The position numbers and the translations under genes were made by a program. Shown piece after piece: positions 18,580 through 27,697 of a stretch of 63,726 nt of DNA (within the stretch, counting starts at the first letter, position 1; each line of letters opens with the position of its first letter). Source of the stretch: Pseudomonadota bacterium (lineage in GTDB: Bacteria > Campylobacterota > Campylobacteria > Campylobacterales > Sulfurospirillaceae). The notes beneath the pieces were generated by a model, which was not told where the DNA came from, searched no databases, and saw nothing but the letters and a program-made list of their open reading frames with translations. The DNA is taken from assembly GCA_017860615.1 (NCBI GenBank), contig JAGDMU010000019.1, forward strand, positions 1 to 63,726, given 5' to 3'.

Positions 18580-19506
18580 TTATTGAGATCCAGACGTCTT
18601 TTGCCCTAAGCGGCGCTGCAAATCGGCGAGTTGCCGCGGCGCCAGCGGGTCGCCGCGCTCGACGGCGAGCCGGTACCAGCGTTCAGCTTCGTTCCAGTCC
18701 TGCTTGACGCCCCAGCCCTCGTCGTACAGGCGGCCAATGTTGTACGGCGCGCCGGCGTTGCCCCGGTCTGCGGCGAGCCGGTACCAGTGCATCGCCTTGG
18801 CGTAATCCTGCGCCGTGCCGCGGCCAAACTGCTGGAGGCTGCCGATGTTGTTGGCCGCGGTATGACTACCGTTGTTAAAGGCCTTGAGATACCAGCGCAT
18901 GGCTTGCGAAAAATCCTGTTTGACGCCAAGGCCGTGGTCGTAGAGGTTGCCGATGTTGTTGGCCGCTTCGACATTGCCGCGTTCGTCGCCGATGCGATAC
19001 CAGCGCATCGCCTGGCGATGGTTGGTCGCGACGCCATGTCCGTGCTGGTAGAGCATGCCGATATTGTTGGCCGCGACGGCGCTGCCACGCTGGTATCCGA
19101 CTTTGTACCAGCGCAGCGCCTCGCGGTAGTCGCGGTCGACACCGAGTCCGTCGTCGTAGATGACGCCGATGATCGTCGGCGACGCCTTGTTTTTCGGGTC
19201 TTTGGCGGCGAGGCGGTAAAGCCGCAGCGCTTCCTGATAATCCCGCGCGACGCCGTCGCCAAGCTGGTAGCGAATGCCGAGATTATTCAGCGCGCCGGAG
19301 TCGCCGCGTTCGGCGCCACGGCGCAGCTCGTCAAGGCTGTGGCGCTGAGCTGGCCCGGCCACCGTGAGCGGTACCGAAAAGACCGCGTCGTCGGCGCGCA
19401 GCGGCGGCGCGACCAACGCCAGCAGGGCGGCCAGTAGCGGCCAGCAAGCCAGTGCGGCAGGGCCGGGGCGCACGGCGTTTGGGCTAAACCGATCCGGCCA
19501 AAGCAC
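18580..19506 (-). CDS. Exported Sel1-repeat protein
   Basis: The 308-residue protein has an N-terminal hydrophobic leader (LACWPLLAALLALVAPPLRA) and six Sel1-like repeats of about 36 residues, e.g. ANNIGNLYDHGLGVKQDF and PYNIGRLYDEGWGVKQDW. Sel1 repeats are helical scaffolds for protein contacts, often in envelope or stress pathways. The start lies inside the end of the membrane-protein gene upstream (23-base overlap). It is the last gene of the five-gene minus-strand unit headed by the phosphatase-like gene and probably driven from the ECF-type site at 22135-22160. Confidence 0.87.
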   Translation of the reverse strand: MLWPDRFSPNAVRPGPAALACWPLLAALLALVAPPLRADDAVFSVPLTVAGPAQRHSLDELRRGAERGDSGALNNLGIRYQLGDGVARDYQEALRLYRLAAKDPKNKASPTIIGVIYDDGLGVDRDYREALRWYKVGYQRGSAVAANNIGMLYQHGHGVATNHRQAMRWYRIGDERGNVEAANNIGNLYDHGLGVKQDFSQAMRWYLKAFNNGSHTAANNIGSLQQFGRGTAQDYAKAMHWYRLAADRGNAGAPYNIGRLYDEGWGVKQDWNEAERWYRLAVERGDPLAPRQLADLQRRLGQKTSGSQ

Positions 19507-19813
19507 CGAGGATCACCAGCGGAATTGCCCACCACTTGAAGGGAATCCAGAACAGGTCGTTCTTCGACTTGAGCTCGAATTCCTGACCACTTTCCTTGTC
19601 GATCACGATCTGCCCCGGTTTCCTTTCCATCCGGCTGCCGATCATCCACACGGCGGTTGCGGCGAGCGCCATGCTGACCATCAGGACCCAACCGTGGGTG
19701 CCCGCATAGCCCGGGTCACCGGAGATGCCTTCGACCGCGAAGAGCACGGCAATGTGAATAAACGCTGCAATAAAGGGAACCGCGACGCCCCAACCGCGCC
19801 AGACCATGATCAT
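19484..19813 (-). CDS. Small inner-membrane protein
   Basis: The 109-residue protein has three hydrophobic segments: GVAVPFIAAFIHIAVLFAV near the start, VLMVSMALAATAVWMI in the middle and WAIPLVILGALAG at the end. ATG 19813 follows AGAGGAGAAATC, an excellent ribosome-binding site, so the longer upstream frame is not used. Family not recognised. It lies between the ankyrin and Sel1 genes. Confidence 0.75.
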   Translation of the reverse strand: MIMVWRGWGVAVPFIAAFIHIAVLFAVEGISGDPGYAGTHGWVLMVSMALAATAVWMIGSRMERKPGQIVIDKESGQEFELKSKNDLFWIPFKWWAIPLVILGALAGSV

Positions 19814-19866
19814 GATTTCTCCTCTGAGTGAATGACTTGTTTTCAGTACAGGTGATCCGGCGGTGC

Positions 19867-20832
19867 TCATTTACCGCTGATCATTTTCAATAGCGATTCG
19901 ACGCGTTCGACCTCAGCAGACTTCTTCCAGCCGCTCGCCGAGCGCTGCGCGCCTTCGATCAGCCGCAGGATTTTTGCAGCGTCGGGATTGTCCATGGATT
20001 GATTGGCCCGCGCAATCTCGAAGATGCTGCGTCCGCGATAGCGGTGGTCGTCGACGGTCGCGCCATGCTTGAGCAGCAGCTCAACGCGTTCAAGATTGGC
20101 GTCGTCGACCGCGCTGATCAGCGCCGAGTTGCCCTGCGGTGCGATGTAGTCGGGCGGCACGCCGGCTTCGAGTAGCGCGCGCAGCGTCGCGCTGTCGGCC
20201 GAATACGCGGCGATCCAGACTTGCTCGGCGACGGCAAGCTGAGCGTAGCGTTCGCGCGGGATCGCGGCGACCAGCAGGCCGACGACCTTGGCCTCCTTTC
20301 TTCTGACTGCCAGCGATAGCGGTGTGTAACCGTCGTCGTCGCGGCGTAGCGGGTCGAGGCCGGTGGCGAGCAGGATCCGGGTGACCTCGAGGTGGCCTGA
20401 GCGCGCCGCCCAGGCCAGCGCGGTATTGCCTCGCGGGTCGGTCGCCGCGAACCGCTCAGGCGAACGCTGGCCGATCGCGGCGACGACGCGCGGCAGGTTG
20501 GCGACGGCGGCCAGAACGACCAGCGGATAGTCGGCTGGCGGTTCGCCGCCGACGTAGGCGATCTTGACGCGCGGCGCGGCCAGGCGGCGGATTTCGTGCT
20601 CGCTGACCATCTCGTCGAGGCGGGCGTCGGCCTCGATCAGGCGAATCGCTTCGTCCTCGTCACGCGCCAGAACGCTTCGGACCAGCGGCGAGAAGGCGGC
20701 GAAACGCGCCTGCTCCCACTCGCCATAGCCCGGCCATCTTTCGCCCTGCTGAGCTTGAGCCGTGAGCGCGACTCCCAGCAGCGCGAGGACCGCCAGGCGG
20801 CGGATGTTTCGCGCGAGTCGATCATTCGCCAT
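19867..20832 (-). CDS. Exported ankyrin-repeat protein
   Basis: The 321-residue protein has a signal peptide (about residues 10-27, ending ALTAQA). Ankyrin repeats lie at roughly 125-275: GNTALAWAARSGHLEVTRILL, DGYTPLSLAVRRKEAKVVGLL, GNSALISAVDDANLERVELLL. These are protein-binding scaffolds. The start overlaps the stop of the upstream unknown gene by 11 bases, showing coupling. It resembles the ankyrin part of the membrane protein encoded at 35408-37426, but is shorter and exported. The partner is unknown. Confidence 0.87.
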   Translation of the reverse strand: MANDRLARNIRRLAVLALLGVALTAQAQQGERWPGYGEWEQARFAAFSPLVRSVLARDEDEAIRLIEADARLDEMVSEHEIRRLAAPRVKIAYVGGEPPADYPLVVLAAVANLPRVVAAIGQRSPERFAATDPRGNTALAWAARSGHLEVTRILLATGLDPLRRDDDGYTPLSLAVRRKEAKVVGLLVAAIPRERYAQLAVAEQVWIAAYSADSATLRALLEAGVPPDYIAPQGNSALISAVDDANLERVELLLKHGATVDDHRYRGRSIFEIARANQSMDNPDAAKILRLIEGAQRSASGWKKSAEVERVESLLKMISGK

Positions 20833-21595
20833 CTTTTTTTTCCTGGTCGTCGATTTTCGCGAGCAGCGCTTTCATTTCGTTTTCCCATTCGTCGAGCTCG
20901 TCGTCGCCGAGGGCATCGTCCGCCTCGGCGAACGGCCACGGCTGTCCGGCAAGCAGCGCCGGCAGGCCGCTCAGCGCCTGCTCGGCAAGCTCCCTGGGAA
21001 ATGGCTCGTCGGCGCAATCCGGATAGTCTTCGACGAAGAACTCCCAGCGGCTCGCCAGCGCCTTGATGCGTTGCCCGAGCGCGCCGTCGAGTCCGCCGGT
21101 CAGCGTCATCAGCGGGTAGAGCGCAGCGCTCGGCAGCCACGCTTCGCGATACCAGAGATCGCCGGAATACGCGGCGAGTTGTCGGGCGAGCGGCAACAAA
21201 CGAGCGAGTTGATCGGGCGTCGCGCGACGCGCTTCGACCGAGGTCAGCGCCGCGTTGCTGCGCGCTTGGGTGCCACACGCGAGGTCGGCGTCGAGCAAAT
21301 TTTCGCCGTGTTGTGCACAATCTTCGGCGAGCATTTCGCCGACGACTGCCGACAGTCCTTGCTGAAATTTACCGAGCAGTTCGGCGTCGTACGGCGCGCT
21401 GATCACCAGACCGGTCAGATCGCCAAGCTCCATCTCGCGCAACAGAGCGCACAGTTCGCCGTAGCCGAGCGCCATGCAGCGCGGACGCAGATCGGCGATG
21501 GCCGCCGCCCATTCCCGTTCGGAGCGATGCGTGCCGCAACCGGGAACGACGGGGGAGTTGCAAAGCTTGGGAACCGCACTCAGGTCGATGCGCAT
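20822..21595 (-). CDS. Hypothetical soluble protein
   Basis: The 257-residue protein has no signal peptide or known motif. It is acidic at the end (ALGDDELDEWENEMKALL). ATG 21595 follows AAAGGAAGACCT and gives RIDLSAVPKLCNSP; the longer frame to 22006 overlaps the phosphatase-like gene and is discarded. The middle (LAAYSGDLWYREAWLPSAALYPL) is aromatic. Overlap with the ankyrin gene suggests a joint role. Not recognised. Confidence 0.7.
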   Translation of the reverse strand: MRIDLSAVPKLCNSPVVPGCGTHRSEREWAAAIADLRPRCMALGYGELCALLREMELGDLTGLVISAPYDAELLGKFQQGLSAVVGEMLAEDCAQHGENLLDADLACGTQARSNAALTSVEARRATPDQLARLLPLARQLAAYSGDLWYREAWLPSAALYPLMTLTGGLDGALGQRIKALASRWEFFVEDYPDCADEPFPRELAEQALSGLPALLAGQPWPFAEADDALGDDELDEWENEMKALLAKIDDQEKKDGE

Positions 21596-21633
21596 AGGTC
21601 TTCCTTTGGTCGTGTGGGCGGAATATGCCGCCT

Positions 21634-22059
21634 TCAGTCGAACGCGTAATGCGGATACGCCGATCTCACCAGCGTCGTCAGCACCCAGGGGTTGAGAAAG
21701 GCGAACTGCCCGCGAAGTGCCACTCGACATTCGCTGGCGGCAAAGACGGCGACCGCCGCCGAGCGTGAAATGCCGGCTTCGCAGTGGATCAGCAGGTGCT
21801 GCGCCGGCGCCCGGGTGTGGTGACGGCGCAGGAAATCGACGACCGATTGCGCCTGCTCGGCGCAAAACAACACGGTTCCGGGATGGCGGTCGGCGCGAGC
21901 GACGCCGTCGTGGAAATAAAGGCGCAGGATGTCGTCGATGGCAGGGTGCAAGGCCGCCGCGCAACGTCCGGGCGAGAGGATGGAGATCGCCACGGTGGGG
22001 CGGCACGGAACAAACTCGAGCGCCTCGTCGAGCGAAAGAAATTCAAGGGATTCGATCAT
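21634..22059 (-). CDS. Protein tyrosine / dual-specificity phosphatase-like protein
   Basis: This 141-residue protein carries the cysteine phosphatase signature HCEAGISRS (92-100): nucleophile Cys93, phosphate-binding Arg99 and an adjacent Ser. YFHDG (49-52) could supply the general-acid loop. It is close in size to small bacterial dual-specificity phosphatases. Substrate is unknown. It is the first gene of the unit 22059-18580, with the ECF-type promoter 75 bases upstream. This links phosphatase, ankyrin and Sel1 proteins to the sigma factor at 26475 (inference). Confidence 0.8.
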   Translation of the reverse strand: MIESLEFLSLDEALEFVPCRPTVAISILSPGRCAAALHPAIDDILRLYFHDGVARADRHPGTVLFCAEQAQSVVDFLRRHHTRAPAQHLLIHCEAGISRSAAVAVFAASECRVALRGQFAFLNPWVLTTLVRSAYPHYAFD

Positions 22060-22134
22060 TGCGCTTTCCGCTGTCCTTTTGTCGTGGCGTTAATTGATTG
22101 GGCAGGTCACGGTTGTTTCCTGTCTCAATCGGTA

Positions 22135-22160
22135 GACGGCAGCGAGACGATTTTGTCAGG
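22135..22160 (-). promoter_or_regulatory. ECF-type promoter (site A) for the phosphatase-ankyrin-Sel1 unit
   Basis: On the minus strand CCTGAC and CGTC are separated by exactly 16 bases, and the -10 side reads CGTCTACC. Expected transcription start is near 22128, about 69 bases before the gene at 22059. Four other sites with the same layout occur in this window. Confidence 0.7.
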
Positions 22161-22214
22161 CGCTGGTGTCATGCCTGCGCCATGGGGATGACGTCCAGCA
22201 CCAGCGGCGCGTGA

Positions 22215-23891
<1,677 letters not shown>

Positions 23892-23932
23892 GTAGCTGCC
23901 TCGCGCGGCGTCCTTTGCTCTTTTCACGGTCT

Positions 23933-25903
23933 TCACGCGTCCAGCGCTTTCCTGCCGGCCTCAAAAAATCGCTCGTAAGCGACGTGCAATTTGAGTGCTG
24001 TTTTGAGGCAGTGCAATCGATTCGGCGCCAGCGGTGTTTCGGCCTGCCAGCGCTGGCGGTTGCCGTCGAGCGCCCGGCGCGTCATCAGCTGCTCGCGCAT
24101 CTGCCGCAGGCGCGGCTGCAGGTCGTCTTCGGCGAGCCGGCCGAGCAGTTGCGCCATCGCCTGCGCGGCAAGCGTCGATGGGCAGCCATTGCGCTGCGCC
24201 TTGTGTTGCACGAGTTCGAAACCGAGCCGCTCGCCGCTGCCGACCAGGCGCAGCTCGGCGGTCGATAGCGATCGCCCGTCCTTGCTGCGCAGCGAGACGA
24301 TCGTCGTGCCGTCGAACAGACAGCGGCTGGCGTAGCTGCCGACGCAGTGCTCCATGCGCAATCCCTCGTCGCGCAGTTCGCTGGTGGTGGTCAGGAAATG
24401 CGCCGACAGGGCGCCCAGCTTGACCGGCCCGGTCAGCGGCGCTGGCCAGTGCTTGAGCCGCGCTGCCGTATCCTCACCATCGTCCGTGGCGGTGGCTTGT
24501 GCTTCTTCCTCGACCGGCGGCAGCAGTTGCAGTTCATGCCAGCGCAATGAAGCGCGCAGCTGTTTGAGCAGACCCGTTTCGAGAAACAGTGTTTCGATCG
24601 CTGCGCTGACCCGTTGCCATTCTGGATCGTCATCGTGGCGGTGGCCGGTGAGCAGGGGCAGCAGGGGCAGCAGTTCGCCGCCGACCGCGCCGGTGATCTC
24701 GCGCAGCAGATCGACAATTTCCAGCAGGTCGGACGGCACCGCGCCGATCGCGGCGAACTTCTGCCGCGCCGCGATCCAGCCCAGTCGCGCCAGATCGCGC
24801 AACCAGAACGCGCGGCGTTGCGCCGATGAGACGTGCCTCAAGACCAGCGCGAAGTCGGTATAGGCGGTCCATTCGTCGTGGCTGCTCGGACGTTTTTCGG
24901 GCGGCAGAAGGGAGAGACTTTGCAGCAGTTCGGGGATTCGCCCGAGCCAGGCGTCGCTGATCTCGTCGGCGGTCTTGCCGCGCAGCCAGCGCACGGTTTC
25001 CTCGGGGACGCCGACGCTATCGGCGAGCGCCGGCCACAAGGGCGTTCCGCTATCGACCAGGCGGCGCAGGCGGGCGGCGCGGTGGTTCTCCTCGCCGAGC
25101 AGGTAGCCGAGCAGCGGTACCGCAGCGGCGGCCTGGATGCGGTTGCGTGCGGCGCTCGGCTCGCCGCCTCGATAGCTGTTGTAACGCGCGACCGAAGGCG
25201 AGAGGCCGCAGGCGCGAATCGACTTGATCAGCTCTCCATCGAGTCCATCGATGAAGCCGTTGATGGCCGCGCGGTAGTGATTCGACTGGATGTCGACGAG
25301 CGCGGCGACGGCCTGCTGACGATGCCTTGATGCGATCGGCGGCAGGCCGCGAAACAGCGCTTCGGCGAGGCGGGCTTCGCCCTGCGCGTGGCATTCGCGC
25401 CAGAATTGATCGGCGTCGGCGTGGACAACAAAATCGACCAGAACAATGCGGCGGCGCGTCATCAGGGCGATGCTGCGCTCGATTCCCGGCCACGCCGCAA
25501 CGCCTTGCGCCAGGCGCTCGAGGCTCGTTGCGATGCGACGCAGCAAGGCGGCGGGCGAGAACCGGCCGGGCATGCAGTCGGCCAGGCGCAGGCAGGCGAG
25601 ATGGCCGGAGATCATCTCGACCAGCAGATAAGGCGACGCGCCGATCGCCGGCGTGATGGATCCATCCAGCGCTGATCCGCTTGCTGGAAAGCACAGCGCT
25701 TGGCGGAAGGTCGCGCCGTCGCCGTCGAGGTGCGCGACCAACGGGCGTTGTGCGAGCGCGGCGAACTGTTCGGCGAAGGCCTGTGCGTCCGCACCGCGCA
25801 GGTAAAGCGCGCCACTTGCCAATGATCGGCCGAGATCGAGGCGGGCGGTCAATTGTGGTCCTGGCAGGCTGGCGGAGTGGTTCATCTTGAGCGCTATGGT
25901 CAC
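23933..25903 (-). CDS. PcfJ-like protein
   Basis: The 656-residue protein has a long helical N-terminal part of unknown nature. Its C-terminal domain contains RMEHCVGSYASRCLFDGTT, then SLRSKDGRSLSTAELRL and GFELVQHKAQRN; this HCVGxY pattern is the core of PcfJ-like domains known from mobile-element proteins. The biochemical role is unknown; a conserved His-Cys pair suggests nucleic-acid or nucleotide handling (inference). GTG 25903 overlaps the upstream stop (GTGA); an internal ATG at 25885 is possible. It is second in a two-gene unit with ECF-type site B upstream. Confidence 0.8.
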   Translation of the reverse strand: MTIALKMNHSASLPGPQLTARLDLGRSLASGALYLRGADAQAFAEQFAALAQRPLVAHLDGDGATFRQALCFPASGSALDGSITPAIGASPYLLVEMISGHLACLRLADCMPGRFSPAALLRRIATSLERLAQGVAAWPGIERSIALMTRRRIVLVDFVVHADADQFWRECHAQGEARLAEALFRGLPPIASRHRQQAVAALVDIQSNHYRAAINGFIDGLDGELIKSIRACGLSPSVARYNSYRGGEPSAARNRIQAAAAVPLLGYLLGEENHRAARLRRLVDSGTPLWPALADSVGVPEETVRWLRGKTADEISDAWLGRIPELLQSLSLLPPEKRPSSHDEWTAYTDFALVLRHVSSAQRRAFWLRDLARLGWIAARQKFAAIGAVPSDLLEIVDLLREITGAVGGELLPLLPLLTGHRHDDDPEWQRVSAAIETLFLETGLLKQLRASLRWHELQLLPPVEEEAQATATDDGEDTAARLKHWPAPLTGPVKLGALSAHFLTTTSELRDEGLRMEHCVGSYASRCLFDGTTIVSLRSKDGRSLSTAELRLVGSGERLGFELVQHKAQRNGCPSTLAAQAMAQLLGRLAEDDLQPRLRQMREQLMTRRALDGNRQRWQAETPLAPNRLHCLKTALKLHVAYERFFEAGRKALDA

Positions 25904-26175
25904 GGCAGCGCGACGCGTTTTTTCGACATGAATTGCTTGAGCAGCGCTTCCTGATAGCGATTGAGTGCTTCGAGCTCGGCAATCGTGAAATCGACGTCAT
26001 CGCATTCAGCGATTTGATTTCCCGAAATCGCGTGCTCGAGAAAGCGAAAGTAGTTGAACAGCGCGGCTCTCAATAGGTCCGGGTGCAACTCGCGATAGTT
26101 CTGGCGATACATCGCCGCCAACTGCCGCTGATAGTCGTCTTGCGTCGGCGGAGCAATCACTTGCTTGGCGTCCAT
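25900..26175 (-). CDS. Small hypothetical protein, partner of the PcfJ-like gene
   Basis: The 91-residue helical protein (DDYQRQLAAMYRQNYRELHP, then DLLRAALFNYFRFLEHAI) has no recognised domain. ATG 26175 follows GAAAGGACACA, a good ribosome-binding site. Its stop overlaps the start of the PcfJ-like gene, so both are made together. About 66 bases separate its start from the predicted transcription start of site B. Confidence 0.7.
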   Translation of the reverse strand: MDAKQVIAPPTQDDYQRQLAAMYRQNYRELHPDLLRAALFNYFRFLEHAISGNQIAECDDVDFTIAELEALNRYQEALLKQFMSKKRVALP

Positions 26176-26248
26176 TGTGTCCTTTCAAAATGAGGGGTGA
26201 TCGAGAGTTTTCCGGTCGGTTCGAGCACGTCGTCACCTTGCCGGGGTA

Positions 26249-26274
26249 GACGACGAGTTGGCGATTTCGTCAGG
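26249..26274 (-). promoter_or_regulatory. ECF-type promoter (site B) for the PcfJ-like unit
   Basis: On the minus strand CCTGAC, 16 bases, then CGTCTACC. It points away from the sigma-factor gene, back to back with site D 30 bases away. Confidence 0.7.
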
Positions 26275-26304
26275 CGGCGATTTCCCGCTGAGGCTCGTCC
26301 GAGG

Positions 26305-26330
26305 CCTGACGCTTAGCGCTGACCGCCGTC
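26305..26330 (+). promoter_or_regulatory. ECF-type promoter (site D), probable autoregulatory promoter of the sigma operon
   Basis: CCTGAC (26305-26310), 16 bases, CGTC (26327-26330), continuing TATC. It faces the ECF sigma gene starting at 26475, as expected for a sigma factor that transcribes its own operon. The divergent pair B and D shares the 299-base gap 26176-26474, in which nothing else is seen. Confidence 0.72.
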
Positions 26331-26474
26331 TATCTGTGCTCTCTGTCCCCAACGGCGGTGAATCTAGTGCTTGCGCTTGCATCGCCAATCGTTATCATTC
26401 TGCGATCAGTGAAAAGGAGCGGTTTGGGAAGAGGCGCCAGCGGCGGCGCCTTGGCCGCATCGACAATCATAAAA

Positions 26475-27053
26475 ATGAGTGCTGAAGACTATTTACGTTT
26501 GCTTTGTGCCGGGGGGCTGGCCGCCGAACGCGGTCTGAAGGGGCTATTCGATCTCTACGCGGCACGCCTCAAGGGTTTCTTTCGGCGTCAGGGCTGCAAC
26601 GACGAAGATGCCGCCGATCTGTTGCAGGAGACCTTCGTCAAGGTCGTCCGCGCCGCGTCGTCATTCCGCTTCGATTCTCAGGCCAGCACCTGGATCTGGT
26701 CGATTGCCCGCAACTGTCTTAACGATCGCTGGCGGTCGCGGCACGACGCCGAGTCGCTCGACGCCATGAAGGAGTCCGACGGCGACGCCTGGGAGCTCTC
26801 GCTGGGGTCAAGCGAGCCGCAGCACGAGCTGCTCGAAATGAAGAACTGCGTGCGCCAGGCTTTCGTCGAATTCGCCGAACGTCATCCCGATCACGCGCAG
26901 GCGACCGTGCTGGCAGCCGTCGAGGGGTGGACCATGGACGAGCTGGCGCAAACCCTGGGGCGGACGGTCGGCGCGACGCGCGAATTCGTCTCGCAGTGCC
27001 GCAAGAAGCTGCGCCCCTATCTGGAACGTTGCCGTGAACTGCTGCCGGTCTGA
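26475..27053 (+). CDS. ECF-type RNA polymerase sigma factor
   Basis: The 192-residue protein has sigma region 2 at about 20-90 (GLKGLFDLYAARLKGFFRR, DEDAADLLQETFVKV, STWIWSIARNCLNDRWR) and region 4 at about 130-185 (GWTMDELAQTLGRTVGATRE), with no region 1 or 3, so it is an ECF sigma factor. ATG 26475 has no ribosome-binding site. TTG 26424 in the same frame, with AAGGAG before it, is an alternative start, and several downstream genes also seem to use TTG. It heads the 19-kb operon and is followed by a membrane protein likely to hold it inactive. Its targets are proposed to be the five CCTGAC-N16-CGTC sites. Confidence 0.9.
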   Translation: MSAEDYLRLLCAGGLAAERGLKGLFDLYAARLKGFFRRQGCNDEDAADLLQETFVKVVRAASSFRFDSQASTWIWSIARNCLNDRWRSRHDAESLDAMKESDGDAWELSLGSSEPQHELLEMKNCVRQAFVEFAERHPDHAQATVLAAVEGWTMDELAQTLGRTVGATREFVSQCRKKLRPYLERCRELLPV

Positions 27054-27065
27054 GACGAGCGCGCG

Positions 27066-27659
27066 ATGAGCAAAATTCCCGAAAAAACCGACGAGGATGG
27101 CGACACGCGCTGGTTTGACGCGCTGAGCGGACGCTTGGCGGCGGCTGACGACCAGTCGCCGGCCGCCGACGAGGGAAGAACGCTGCGCCAAGCCTTGCTT
27201 TCGCTCGACCGGGAAGAGGCGGCCAGCGAGCAGCTCGACGCGGATTGGCAGCGTCTGCGTTTTCGCCTGCGCCGCGAAGGTCTGGTCGGCCAGCGCCGCC
27301 CGCTCGTCTATTGGGCCTTGGCCGCCTCGCTCTGCCTCGCCGTCGGCCTCGCCTGGTTCGGCGCGAACAATCCGCTCGAGCAGCCGGAAAGCCAGCTGCT
27401 GCGCGGCGCGCAGGCGACCACGGTCGTGCTGCGCGTGGCCGATCCGGGCGCCGCCGCCGAGCGTCTGATCACGCTCTGCCGCGACGCGGGGATCGCTGTT
27501 CGCCGGCGCGATAGCAGCGATCGCGGCGACGGGACGGTGCTGCTCGATCTGGTCGTTCCGGCGCAGCTTCCTGCCGCGCTGGCCGATGTTTTCAAGGATT
27601 ATGGCAGCGCGCCGCCGCCGGCCGGCAAGGTGACGCTGGTGTTGATGGATTCGCGCTAA
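27066..27659 (+). CDS. Probable membrane-bound anti-sigma factor
   Basis: The 197-residue protein has a cytoplasmic, acidic N-terminal part, one membrane helix at about 82-101 (LVYWALAASLCLAVGLAWFG) and a periplasmic domain. It begins 12 bases after the sigma gene. This topology and position are typical for anti-sigma factors; the HxxxCxxC zinc motif of the ZAS class is absent. The periplasmic part (TTVVLRVADPGAAAERLI, then LLDLVVPAQLPAAL) looks like a small alpha/beta domain that could sense an envelope signal. Assignment rests on context and topology. Confidence 0.65.
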   Translation: MSKIPEKTDEDGDTRWFDALSGRLAAADDQSPAADEGRTLRQALLSLDREEAASEQLDADWQRLRFRLRREGLVGQRRPLVYWALAASLCLAVGLAWFGANNPLEQPESQLLRGAQATTVVLRVADPGAAAERLITLCRDAGIAVRRRDSSDRGDGTVLLDLVVPAQLPAALADVFKDYGSAPPPAGKVTLVLMDSR

Positions 27660-27697
27660 AGGCGTTGGGCAAGCTTAATGACCAAAAGGATATCGAC

